Under the pieces are notes generated by a model. The model made no database searches and was not told the origin of the DNA. It saw only the letters and a program-made list of their open reading frames with translations. Made by a program: the position numbers and the translations under genes. Shown one piece after another: positions 1-7,953 of a stretch of DNA of 64,000 nt. The stretch lies in the NCBI RefSeq assembly GCF_024734665.1, contig NZ_CP102931.1, positions 7,017,501 through 7,081,500 on the forward strand, written 5' to 3'. Source of the stretch: Variovorax paradoxus (GTDB lineage: Bacteria; Pseudomonadota; Gammaproteobacteria; Burkholderiales; Burkholderiaceae_C). Numbering within the stretch: position 1 is the first letter of the stretch; each line of letters begins with the position of its first letter.

Positions 1-227
1 ACATCGACGGCCACCTGGTCCGCGTAAAGGCGGGCAGCTCAGTCGCCGCCGCGCTGCGTGTGGCTGGTGGCATGGGCGTGGCGCGTACGTCAGTCACCGG
101 CCAGAAACGCGCGCCGTTCTGCGGCATGGGCGTGTGCCAGGAGTGCCGTGTGCTGATCGATGGTCGCCGCAGGCTCGCATGCCAGACGGTCTGCGCCGAA
201 GGCATGCGCGTGGAGACGACGGGATGA
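1..227 (+). CDS. (2Fe-2S)-binding ferredoxin-like protein, 3' end only
   Basis: Only the last 74 codons are inside the window (reading from base 3). The translated part holds the cysteine pattern C-x4-C-x2-C followed by a fourth Cys after the DGRRRLAC segment, typical of plant-type [2Fe-2S] clusters. Small proteins of this kind are the HcnA-like / N-terminal sarcosine-oxidase-alpha-like subunits of multi-subunit dehydrogenases that oxidise amino acids or amines. The stop codon overlaps the start of the FAD oxidoreductase by 4 bases (ATGA), so the two are translationally coupled. The partner and cluster type are inferred from family knowledge; the substrate cannot be told from this fragment. 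Confidence 0.85.
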   Translation, partial: IDGHLVRVKAGSSVAAALRVAGGMGVARTSVTGQKRAPFCGMGVCQECRVLIDGRRRLACQTVCAEGMRVETTG

Positions 228-1507
228 GCATGGAACATTGCGATGTGCTGATCGTCGGCGCGGGCCCGGCCGGCATGGCCGCTGCGGTGGCTGCCGCGCC
301 GAGCGGCGCATCGATCGTCGTCATCGACGACAACCCTGCCCCCGGCGGACAGATATGGCGCGACGGCCCCGGCGCGACGCTGCCGCCAGCAGCACGCAAA
401 TGGCGCGACGCACTCGAGCGCCACGCCAACATCCGCGTGCGCAGCGGCACCCGCGTCGTCTCCGCGCCTTCGCCCAACGAGCTGCTGCTCGAAGACGCGG
501 AGCGCACCACGCGCATGCAATGGCGCAAGCTCATCCTCTGCACCGGCGCGCGCGAGCTGTTGCTGCCCTTCCCCGGCTGGACGCTGCCCGGAGTGACCGG
601 CGCGGGCGGCCTGCAGGCGCTCATCAAGGCCGGCATGCCGGTCGAGGGCGAGCGCATCGTCATCGCGGGGAGCGGCCCCCTGCTGCTCGCCGCCGCCGCA
701 ACGGCACGTGCCGCGGGCGCGAAGGTGCTGCGCATCGCCGAACAGGCTTCGTTCGCCTCGGTCGCGCGCTTCGGCGCCAGCCTTGCGCGCTGGCCGGGCA
801 AGGCCGCGCAGGCAGTGACGCTCGCCGATCCGCAGTACCGCACTTCGTCGCGCATCGTCTCGGCACAGGGAGCGACGCAGGTCGAATCGGTTCGTCTTCG
901 GCAAGGCAGCGGCAGCGAAGTCGAGATCGCCTGCGACCGCATCGCCTGCAGCTTCGGCCTCACGCCCAACACGCAGCTGGGGCAACTGCTCGGCTGTGCC
1001 CTCACGCCCACGGGCCCAGGTGCGCAGGCCCTGGCGGTCGATGCCTTGCAGGCCACCAGCGTCGCCGGCGTCTATGCAGCGGGCGAGTGCACCGGCTTCG
1101 GCGGAAGCGAACGCGCGCTGGCACAGGGCACCATCGCCGGCCACGCCGCCGTCGGCAACGAGCGCGCGGCAAAAGCGCACGAGGGCGAACGCGCCCGCTG
1201 GAACGCCTTCGCCGCCCAGCTGCATCGCAGCTTCGCGCTGGCCGCCGACATCAAGGCCATGCCGCAGCCCGACACGCTCGTGTGCCGCTGCGAAGACGTG
1301 CCCTTCTCCGCGCTGGCAGGCTGCAGCGGCTGGACCGACGCCAAGCTGCATCGCCGCTGCGGCATGGGCGCGTGCCAGGGGCGCGTCTGCGGCGATGCGG
1401 CGCAGCTTCTCTTCGGATGGACGCCGCCTGTGCCGCGCCCACCGCTGTCGCCAGTCCGCATAGCGACACTCGCGGGTCTGGTGAACGACGGCGACACCCG
1501 ACAATGA
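224..1507 (+). CDS. FAD/NAD(P)-dependent oxidoreductase with C-terminal [2Fe-2S] domain (HcnB / OoxA type)
   Basis: 427 aa starting at the ATG of an ATGA overlap with the ferredoxin gene. The N-terminus has the dinucleotide-binding motif GAGPAG at about residues 12-17, with a second glycine-rich Rossmann stretch (IAGSGPLLLA) in the middle. The C-terminal 90 residues carry a BFD-like cysteine set: CRCED, then CGMGACQGRVCG. This is the architecture of the middle subunit of hydrogen cyanide synthase, opine oxidase and related amine/amino-acid dehydrogenases. With the ferredoxin before it, it should be part of a membrane-associated heteromeric dehydrogenase; the third, SoxB-like subunit probably lies left of the window. 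The gene ends in an ATGA overlap with the GntR regulator. Substrate unknown. Confidence 0.88.
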   Translation: MSMEHCDVLIVGAGPAGMAAAVAAAPSGASIVVIDDNPAPGGQIWRDGPGATLPPAARKWRDALERHANIRVRSGTRVVSAPSPNELLLEDAERTTRMQWRKLILCTGARELLLPFPGWTLPGVTGAGGLQALIKAGMPVEGERIVIAGSGPLLLAAAATARAAGAKVLRIAEQASFASVARFGASLARWPGKAAQAVTLADPQYRTSSRIVSAQGATQVESVRLRQGSGSEVEIACDRIACSFGLTPNTQLGQLLGCALTPTGPGAQALAVDALQATSVAGVYAAGECTGFGGSERALAQGTIAGHAAVGNERAAKAHEGERARWNAFAAQLHRSFALAADIKAMPQPDTLVCRCEDVPFSALAGCSGWTDAKLHRRCGMGACQGRVCGDAAQLLFGWTPPVPRPPLSPVRIATLAGLVNDGDTRQ

Positions 1508-2223
1508 CGCCGCCGCATTCGCGGAAAAAGAAAACCATGGCCGCCCCGAAGAAGACTGCTCCAAAGAAGACAAGCTTGCGCCCGCCGCCCAAGCGCCGCG
1601 CCGCCGACATGGCCTACGACGCCATCGAGACACTGCTGTCGACCATGCTGCTGAAACCCGGCAGCCAGGTCGTCGAGGCCGAGCTTGCCGAGCGCACGGG
1701 GCTGGGCCGCACGCCGGTGCGCGAGGCGCTGATGCGCATGGTGTCCATCGGCCTCATCGTGCAGCAGCCGCGCCGCGGGCTGCTGGTGTCGGCCATCGAC
1801 CTGGCCGACCATCTCGACGTGATCCAGACCCGGCGCGTGCTCGAACTGCTGATTGCCGCCTGCTCCGCGCGCCGGGCCACCGCGCAGCAGCGCAAGGAAA
1901 TCGTGCATTGCGCCGAGATGATGGTCGAGGCCGCAGGCCGCGGCGACCTCAACGACTACATGCAGGCCGACCGCGCGCTGGACCTCGTCAACCACCAGGC
2001 GAGCCACAACGATTCAGCGGTGAAGGCGGTGGTGCCGCTGATCGTGCAATGCCGGCGCTTCTGGTACGCGTACCAGCATGAAGGCGAGATCGTCGAGGGC
2101 GCGAATGCGCACCTCGAACTGGCCCAGGGCATCGCGACGGGCGACGAGGCTGCGGCCATCGCGGGTGCCAACCGGTTGATGGACTATCTCGAAGTCTTCG
2201 CCCGCAAGATCATCGACAAGTAG
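1504..2223 (+). CDS. GntR family transcriptional regulator (FCD type)
   Basis: 239 aa from the ATG overlapping the oxidoreductase stop; an in-frame ATG at 1537 would remove 11 residues and is equally possible because neither has a strong Shine-Dalgarno. The N-terminus is Lys/Pro-rich, followed by a winged helix (AYDAIETLL ... LKPGSQVVEAELAERTGLGRTPVREAL, about residues 36-90) with the classic GntR TPVREAL recognition helix. The all-alpha C-terminal half fits the FCD ligand-binding domain. The coupling to the dehydrogenase genes says it most likely controls its own operon in response to the substrate or product. Ligand unknown. Confidence 0.9.
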   Translation: MTPPHSRKKKTMAAPKKTAPKKTSLRPPPKRRAADMAYDAIETLLSTMLLKPGSQVVEAELAERTGLGRTPVREALMRMVSIGLIVQQPRRGLLVSAIDLADHLDVIQTRRVLELLIAACSARRATAQQRKEIVHCAEMMVEAAGRGDLNDYMQADRALDLVNHQASHNDSAVKAVVPLIVQCRRFWYAYQHEGEIVEGANAHLELAQGIATGDEAAAIAGANRLMDYLEVFARKIIDK

Positions 2224-2295
2224 GCCGAAGGGCCTCGCCCGGCACCCGGGGAATTCCGCGTGTTCCACAGCGGCTCGCAGCGCCATACTGGCCTC

Positions 2296-3225
2296 ATGGC
2301 CGCCGCCCCCCGTGCCCAACCCGAAGACTTCTTCACCACCGACGAGTGGCAGTCGCTCACTGCGCGCTCGTCGTGGAAGGGCCTGTGGCTGGTGCTGCAC
2401 TGCTGGGGCGTGATCGGTGCCGCCATGCTGGTGGGCATCGTGTGGCCGTGGACCATTCCGCTGGTGGTGCCCATCGTCGGCGCGCGGCAACTGGGCCTGT
2501 TCATCCTCATGCACGACGCGGCGCATGCGGGGTTGCATCGCAATCGCAAGGTCAACGACTGGGTGGGCTACTGGCTGTGCTCGTCGACGTTGCGCGACTA
2601 CCGGCCGTACCACCTGCAGCACCACCGCTTCGTGCAGCAGACCGAAGACCCTGACCTCGTGCTGTCGGCGCCCTTCCCGATCACGCGGGCCTCGATGTGG
2701 CGCAAGGTTGTGCGCGACATGAGCGGGCAGACTTTCTACAAGCAGCGCTTCGGGCACATCGCCGAGGGCATTCGCAATCGCGCTGCGGGCGAATCGGTCT
2801 TGAAGGTGCTGGGCCGGGAGCTTGCGAAAGACCGCCGCTTTCTCATCGCCAACGGCCTCGGCTTCCTGGCCTTTGCCGTGGCCGGCTACTGGTGGGCATG
2901 GCTGCTGATGTGGCTGCTGCCGATGGCGACGTGGCTGCCGCTCGTGAGCCGCGTACGCAACATCGCCGAACACGCGCTCGTCGCGCAGAACGAGGCCGAT
3001 CCGCTGCGGCAGGCCCGCACCACGCACGCCGGCTGGCTCGAACGCATCCTGGTGGCGCCCTACTGGGTCAACTACCACTGCGAGCACCACATGTTCACCA
3101 ACCTGCCCTGCTGGGCCTTGCCAGAGGCGCATCGCCTGCTGCAGCGGCAGGGCGCGATCGTGCGAATGGAAGTGCAGCCCGGCTACCTGAGCCTGCTGAA
3201 GCGCGCCACGGCGCTTGCCGCCTAG
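2296..3225 (+). CDS. membrane fatty acid desaturase family protein
   Basis: 309 aa from the ATG at 2296; an in-frame GTG at 2260 would add 12 residues but has no better ribosome-binding site. The three histidine clusters of membrane di-iron desaturases are all present: HDAAH near residue 73, HLQHHRF near residue 106 and HCEHH near residue 259. Hydrophobic segments lie around residues 30-65 and 195-220. It should use O2 and an electron donor to introduce a double bond into an acyl chain or to hydroxylate a lipid or carotenoid. No ferredoxin partner lies beside it. It overlaps the opposing EamA gene tail-to-tail by 4 bases. Confidence 0.88.
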   Translation: MAAAPRAQPEDFFTTDEWQSLTARSSWKGLWLVLHCWGVIGAAMLVGIVWPWTIPLVVPIVGARQLGLFILMHDAAHAGLHRNRKVNDWVGYWLCSSTLRDYRPYHLQHHRFVQQTEDPDLVLSAPFPITRASMWRKVVRDMSGQTFYKQRFGHIAEGIRNRAAGESVLKVLGRELAKDRRFLIANGLGFLAFAVAGYWWAWLLMWLLPMATWLPLVSRVRNIAEHALVAQNEADPLRQARTTHAGWLERILVAPYWVNYHCEHHMFTNLPCWALPEAHRLLQRQGAIVRMEVQPGYLSLLKRATALAA

Positions 3226-4109
3226 CGGATCGCCGGCGCGGGCCGCACCAACGGCTGTGCGCCGCGCTGCGCATGCTGGCTGAGCCAGATGCTCGCGATC
3301 ACGATGCCGATGCCCGCCACCTGCCACGCCGACAAGCTCTGCCCCAGCAGCGCCCAGCCAAGGATCACTGCCGTCACCGGGCTCAGGAAGGCCAGCGGCG
3401 CGATCGCCGATGGCTCAAGCTTGGCCACACCACGGAACCACACGATGTAGGTCAGCGCAGCGCCCACGAGGCCGAGCCAGCCGAAGCCGATCCAGTTCTG
3501 CGCCGTGAGCGCGGGCAGCGGCGGTTCCAGCAGCAGCGCCACCGGCAACAGCAGCAGGCCGCCCGCGGTGAGCTGCCAGGCGGTGAACGTCAGCGCGGAC
3601 ACCGGCGGCTGCCAGCGGCGGCTCAGCACCGTGCCGAAGGCCATCGACACTGCCGCGGCGATGGCTGCGGCAATGCCGATGGCATCGAGCGCCGCATTCG
3701 GCGTGAGCACCAGCAGTGCGACCCCGCCGATGCCGACCACTGCCGCCGCCACCGACAGCGCGCGCACCGGCGAGCCCAGGAAAACGCTCGCGAGAAACAC
3801 CACGAGCAGCGGCTGCACCGAAGTGATCGTCGCCGCGACGCCGCCCGGCAGTCGATACGCCGCGAGAAACAGCATGGCCCAGAGGATCGAGAAGTTCAGC
3901 GCCCCGAGTACGAAGATGCGACCCCACCAGGCACGTTCGGGCAACTGCCGCACGATCGCAAGCAGCAGCAGACCGGCGGGCAGCGCGCGCAGCAGGGCAA
4001 CTGTCAGCGGGTAGTTCGCCGGCAGCAGCTCGGTGGTCACGATGTAGGTGCTGCCCCAGATGGCGGGCGCGGTCGCGGTGAGGAGAACGTCGGTGGTGCG
4101 GCTGGTCAT
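3222..4109 (-). CDS. EamA/DMT family transporter
   Basis: 295 aa, about ten hydrophobic segments in two homologous halves, the layout of drug/metabolite transporters (EamA, PF00892). The first half begins with the typical APAIWGSTYIVT segment; the second half starts near TAWQLTAGGLLLLP. Such inner-membrane proteins export amino acids, purines or toxic metabolites. It is transcribed divergently from a LysR regulator 81 bp away, which is a common arrangement for substrate-induced export. The substrate is not predictable from sequence. Confidence 0.9.
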   Translation of the reverse strand: MTSRTTDVLLTATAPAIWGSTYIVTTELLPANYPLTVALLRALPAGLLLLAIVRQLPERAWWGRIFVLGALNFSILWAMLFLAAYRLPGGVAATITSVQPLLVVFLASVFLGSPVRALSVAAAVVGIGGVALLVLTPNAALDAIGIAAAIAAAVSMAFGTVLSRRWQPPVSALTFTAWQLTAGGLLLLPVALLLEPPLPALTAQNWIGFGWLGLVGAALTYIVWFRGVAKLEPSAIAPLAFLSPVTAVILGWALLGQSLSAWQVAGIGIVIASIWLSQHAQRGAQPLVRPAPAIR

Positions 4110-4190
4110 GCCTCGAATCTAGTGAGTTGACCCTTGGTTGTGAATGCTCGAATAATGAATTGATTCTTTACTGTCGGTCGTCAATCCAGC

Positions 4191-5078
4191 ATGGACCATC
4201 TCACGGCTCTCAAGGTCTTCCGCACCACCGCCGCCGCGGGCAGCTTTGCCGGCGCCGCGCGGCAAATGGGGCTCTCGGCCGCGGCCATCAGCAAGAACAT
4301 CGCGGAGCTGGAGGCGCATTTGAAGGTGCGGCTCATCAACCGCACCACTCGGCAGATGAGCCTGACCGAAGCGGGCGCTGCGTACTTCGAGCGCCTGTCG
4401 CGCATCCTCGACGAACTCACCGAGGCCGATGCCGCGCTCGCGCCCATAGGCAGCAGCCCCGGCGGCGTGCTGCGCGTGAGCGCGCCGCTGACCTTCGCGC
4501 TCACTTCGCTGTCGCCGGCCATTCCCGAATTCATGAAGCGCTACCCGAACCTGCGGCTCGAACTGAACCTGCAGGACAGCCGCTCGGACATCATCGGCGA
4601 GGGCTACGACCTCGCCATCCGCGGCAGCGACCGGCTGGAGGATTCGAGCCTCGTCGCGCGCAAGCTGATGACCATGACGCACGTGCTGTGCGGCGCGCCC
4701 GGCTATTTCGCCACCTTCGGCCGGCCCGCGCAGCCCGAAGACCTGAAGGCCCACGAGTGCGTGCAGTTCACGCTGTCGGGCCACGCAAACAAGTGGACCT
4801 TCAGCCGCGCCGGCCGCAGCGTGGTGGTGCCCATCGACGGGCGCTACAAGGTCAGCTCCAGCATCGCCGTGCGCGACGCGCTGCTTGCGGGCTTCGGCCT
4901 GAGCCTGATCCCGCGCATCTACGTCGAGAGCGAACTGGCTTCAGGCCGTTTGCAAGCCGTGCTCGAAGACTGGGAGGCCGACCGGACGCCGATCTACGCC
5001 GTCTACCCCTCGCGTCACTTGGCGGCCAAGACCCGCGCCTTCGTCGACTTCCTGGTCGAGCGCTTTTCCGCGCGCTGA
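4191..5078 (+). CDS. LysR family transcriptional regulator
   Basis: 295 aa. The N-terminal helix-turn-helix runs from MDHLTALKVFRTTAAAG to about residue 60, with the LysR signature AARQMGLSAAAISKNIAELE and RLINRTTRQMSLTEAG. The rest is a periplasmic-binding-protein-like effector domain of the group that binds aromatic or small organic inducers. It is divergent from the EamA exporter, its likely target. The last 64 bases overlap the 3' end of the convergent acyltransferase gene, an unusually long tail-to-tail overlap; both frames look real to their stop codons. Confidence 0.93.
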   Translation: MDHLTALKVFRTTAAAGSFAGAARQMGLSAAAISKNIAELEAHLKVRLINRTTRQMSLTEAGAAYFERLSRILDELTEADAALAPIGSSPGGVLRVSAPLTFALTSLSPAIPEFMKRYPNLRLELNLQDSRSDIIGEGYDLAIRGSDRLEDSSLVARKLMTMTHVLCGAPGYFATFGRPAQPEDLKAHECVQFTLSGHANKWTFSRAGRSVVVPIDGRYKVSSSIAVRDALLAGFGLSLIPRIYVESELASGRLQAVLEDWEADRTPIYAVYPSRHLAAKTRAFVDFLVERFSAR

Positions 5079-6229
5079 CCGTTCAGCAGCGTGCCGAGGC
5101 GGGTGTGGCGCACCAGCAGCTGGTAGCTGGCGAGCGCCACCAGCGACGTGGCCGCGATGTTCAGGCCCATCTTCGCGACCGCGTCGAAGGGCGCGTTGAA
5201 CAGCAGGATGCCGAAGCCGATGGTGCCGAGCATGTGCACCAGGTACACCCAGTACGAGCTTTGCGACAGGTAGGCCAGCACGGCGTTCTGGCGCGGCAGG
5301 TAGCGCACGAAGCCGCCGATCAGGGCCAGGCTCCAGAGCCATGCGGTCGCGTTGTAGACGAAGGCGATCCAGAACTCGGGGTGCGGCAGTGACTGGAGAC
5401 GGTTGCCGCGCAATGCCCCCAGCAACACCACCGTCGCCACAAGGAATGCGAGGCCGGCCACCGCATGGCCCTTGCAGCGCGACGCGAACAGCGCCAGCAG
5501 CCGCTCCTGCTGGCCGTGCACGTACCAGCCGACCACGAAGAAGAGCCCGCTCTGCACCCATTCGGCCAGCGGCGGCAGGAACGAGCCGCTCTCCGTGACC
5601 ATGCCGGACGGATAGAAAGAGCCGACGAGTGCCAGTGGCAGCGCCAGCACCGCGAAGCCCCAGCGCCGTTCGGCCAGCGTCACGAACCCGTGGGCCAGCG
5701 TCTCGCGCAGCCGCACCGGCACGAAGCGCTGCAGCCGCACGCCGGCCCAGGCCATCACGCTGAACCAGAACAGCTGGTACAGGAACCACAGGTGCATGGT
5801 GTTGAAAGGCGAGCCGCCGGGCTGCCGCGCGGGCGTCAGCGCAGGGTCGATACCAAGCACGCCGCGCGCCGTCAGGTGGATGTAGACCATCGCCAGCACG
5901 GTGGTCGCCACGAACAGCGGCGGCCAGAAAATCGCGAAGGGCAGCGCCAGCCGCAGCGCGCGGTTTCGCAGCATGCCGCCGGCACCGCGCCGTGCAACCA
6001 GCAGCGCGACGAAGAAGCCGGCCAGCACGAAGAACACCGGCATGCGGAAGCTGTGGATGAAGAGCAAAAGCAGGTCGGCGACCGGCGACGTCTTCGGGTC
6101 GCGCCATGGCAGCGGCGAATTGATGGTGAGGTGGTTGATCGCCACGTGCAGCACGATGCCGAGCCACATCATCAGGGCGCGGAGGTTGTCGAGCGCGTGG
6201 AGCCGTTGGGGCGTGGTTGGGTTGTTCAT
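5015..6229 (-). CDS. acyltransferase 3 (OpgC/MdoC-like) membrane protein
   Basis: 404 aa from ATG 6229 (an upstream in-frame ATG at 6250 would add 7 residues). About ten transmembrane segments. The start shows the acyltransferase-3 signature LDNLRALMMWLGIVLHV with the R-x10-H pattern, followed by FIHSFRMPVFFVLAGFF. The family transfers acyl groups to sugars of exported glycans, glucans, O-antigen or peptidoglycan in the inner membrane. The C-terminus is basic (Lys/Arg-rich) and its coding region overlaps the end of the LysR gene. No glycan genes stand next to it, so the acceptor is unknown. Confidence 0.88.
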   Translation of the reverse strand: MNNPTTPQRLHALDNLRALMMWLGIVLHVAINHLTINSPLPWRDPKTSPVADLLLLFIHSFRMPVFFVLAGFFVALLVARRGAGGMLRNRALRLALPFAIFWPPLFVATTVLAMVYIHLTARGVLGIDPALTPARQPGGSPFNTMHLWFLYQLFWFSVMAWAGVRLQRFVPVRLRETLAHGFVTLAERRWGFAVLALPLALVGSFYPSGMVTESGSFLPPLAEWVQSGLFFVVGWYVHGQQERLLALFASRCKGHAVAGLAFLVATVVLLGALRGNRLQSLPHPEFWIAFVYNATAWLWSLALIGGFVRYLPRQNAVLAYLSQSSYWVYLVHMLGTIGFGILLFNAPFDAVAKMGLNIAATSLVALASYQLLVRHTRLGTLLNGQRAEKRSTRKSTKARVLAAK

Positions 6230-6262
6230 GCGGCCACTGTCGGGCCTCACGCAACGTCAGGG

Positions 6263-7297
6263 TCAAGCGCTGCTGGTGGGCGGCAGCGAATTTTTCTGCT
6301 GCAGCACGGCCATGGCGCGCAGCAGGTAGTCGCGCACTTCGGGCGTGGTCACGGCGGCGGCCTGCAGCACCGGCTCTGCATTCATCGCCCGCATCAGGCG
6401 GGCTGCCAGGCCGGGGTCGTGGTTGGTGAAGGCGGCGAACAGGCGCGCCCACTCGCGCGCGATGGCCTGCACCGACTCGTCTTCAGGAGGGACGGCGCGC
6501 GCCCGCAGCACGGCGAGTTCGCCCGCCAGGCGCCGCCATTCGTCCTCGGGCGGGTGGCTCAGGTGCGCGAGATCGTCGGTGCTCAGGTGGCGCAGCAGCG
6601 CGGCCATGCGCATGCCGATGGCTTCGCCGATGTACTCCACCAGTTCGGCCGGCGGCCCGTCGTCGCTGCGCGCCACGGCCTCGCGCCGGTACATCTCGCC
6701 CCAGCGTGTGATGAGGTCGAAGCTGCCGTCCATCCACTGGCCCATCAGCGTCATCCAGCGGGCGGCCAGCGGCTGCACCTCGGGGGCGCTGGCCGGCACG
6801 CCGCGCGACATCAGCGTGGCAACCTCGGCCACCAGCGGCGGCCACCTGTCGGCCACGTCCTTCCAGTTGGCCATGAACGACCTGATCTCGGCGGGGCTGA
6901 AGTAGCGCCCATAGGTGGTCATCTTCTCGAGCGTGTCCAGCCAGTCCTTCATGTCGGGCTGGGCGCCTTCGTCCAGGCGCTGCTGCAGCAGGCCGAGGCG
7001 TTCACGCAAGGCCGTGGCCTGTGCGATCTGCTGGTCGAGCGATTCGATCTGCCGCGCGATGATGGTGGGCAGCGAACTGCTCTCCGCACCCAGCAAGGCG
7101 CCGATCTCCGCCAGCGGCAGGCCCAGCAGCCGCAGTGCCTGGATCGCGTGCAGGCGGGCGATGTCGGCCGCGTTGTAGAGCCGATAGCCGGCCTCGGAGC
7201 GTGCCGAGGGCGCGAGCAGGCCGATGGCGTCGTAGTGGTGCAGCGTGCGCACCGTGAGGCCGGTGTGCCGGGCGAGTTCTCCGACCTTGAGCAGCAT
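6263..7297 (-). CDS. MerR family regulator with TipAS antibiotic-recognition domain
   Basis: 344 aa. N-terminal MerR helix-turn-helix and wing (MLLKVGELARHTGLTVRTLHHYDAIGLL begins it; the Tyr of YRLY is at about residue 38), a coiled-coil dimerisation helix near residues 75-115, then a TipAS-like helical domain (PF07739) ending the protein. TipAS domains bind hydrophobic drugs or metabolites and switch MerR-type activators. The only genes on the same strand are the 106-aa protein upstream (20 bp) and the acyltransferase downstream; either could be a target. Confidence 0.9.
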   Translation of the reverse strand: MLLKVGELARHTGLTVRTLHHYDAIGLLAPSARSEAGYRLYNAADIARLHAIQALRLLGLPLAEIGALLGAESSSLPTIIARQIESLDQQIAQATALRERLGLLQQRLDEGAQPDMKDWLDTLEKMTTYGRYFSPAEIRSFMANWKDVADRWPPLVAEVATLMSRGVPASAPEVQPLAARWMTLMGQWMDGSFDLITRWGEMYRREAVARSDDGPPAELVEYIGEAIGMRMAALLRHLSTDDLAHLSHPPEDEWRRLAGELAVLRARAVPPEDESVQAIAREWARLFAAFTNHDPGLAARLMRAMNAEPVLQAAAVTTPEVRDYLLRAMAVLQQKNSLPPTSSA

Positions 7298-7317
7298 GAG
7301 GGCGCTCCGGCAGGGGC

Positions 7318-7638
7318 TCAGTCCGCTTCGGGCGCCGGCTCTGGGCCCTGCCAGCCCAGCAGCTCGGCCAGCCGCTGCACGATCCAGCCCGCCTCGGCCG
7401 CTGATACGCCGGATTCAGGCGTTGCCAGCCCGGCGTGGATGCGCCGCAGGATCTCGCTTTCGACCGGCACCTCGGTGTGGTGCTGGATCTGCGCGTGGCC
7501 CACGAGGTGGCTGGCGAGGTCTTCGCAGATCTCGTAGCGCTCGCGCACCACGCCGATCGGCTCGCTCAGGCGCTGGCGCGCATCGGTGTACACCGCGAAG
7601 AACGAGGGCGGGATGAGGATCTGGTTGTCGTCGGACAT
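7318..7638 (-). CDS. conserved hypothetical protein (106 aa)
   Basis: Small soluble protein starting MSDDNQILIPPSFFAVY. No catalytic motif is visible. It resembles short Burkholderiales proteins that are often carried in annotations under the doubtful name ATPase with chaperone activity; no P-loop can be seen here, so that name should not be transferred. It lies 20 bp upstream of the MerR-TipAS gene on the same strand and may be its operon partner. The start is followed by a run of well-spaced charged residues and the composition is normal for the genome. Confidence 0.7.
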   Translation of the reverse strand: MSDDNQILIPPSFFAVYTDARQRLSEPIGVVRERYEICEDLASHLVGHAQIQHHTEVPVESEILRRIHAGLATPESGVSAAEAGWIVQRLAELLGWQGPEPAPEAD

Positions 7639-7666
7639 TGCGATTTATAGCTGCCCCAATGACAAA

Positions 7667-7684
7667 ACGCGCCCTGGGGCGCGT
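7667..7684 (-). terminator. rho-independent terminator after the 56-aa basic protein gene
   Basis: A perfect 8-bp stem (ACGCGCCC / GGGCGCGT) with a 2-nt loop, extended by a second GACA/TGTC pairing. Read on the minus strand it is followed by TTTTGTC. It sits 40 bp after the stop of the 7725-7895 gene. Confidence 0.75.
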
Positions 7685-7724
7685 CTGTCGTGGCTCAGGT
7701 GGGAGCCAGGCGGGGGCTGATGGA

Positions 7725-7895
7725 TCAGCCGCCCTTCTTGGCGCGCTTGCCAGGGTTCTTCTTGCTGCGCGTTGCGGTGCCGCGTTCCAGGCTGACCTTC
7801 TGGCCGCCACCGGAGCGAGGCGCCGTGTAGCCGGGCAGGGGCGTCGGCTTCGGGGTGGCAACGCGGTCGGCTTCGGTACGAATTTTCTTGGGCAT
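7725..7895 (-). CDS. small basic protein (56 aa)
   Basis: An open frame of 56 codons beginning MPKKIRTEADRVATPKPTPL and ending KKNPGKRAKKGG. It is strongly basic (many Lys/Arg, especially at the C-terminus), Gly/Pro-rich and probably unstructured in part, which suggests nucleic acid or ribosome association; that is inference only. It has its own downstream terminator and starts 58 bp from the divergent MATE gene. The clean frame, terminator and codon use support a real gene, although its function is not recognised. Confidence 0.7.
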   Translation of the reverse strand: MPKKIRTEADRVATPKPTPLPGYTAPRSGGGQKVSLERGTATRSKKNPGKRAKKGG

Positions 7896-7953
7896 GAAAA
7901 GCTCGGGTAAAAGTAATGTTCGAGCCGCAATTAGGCCACATCGAGAATTTCAC

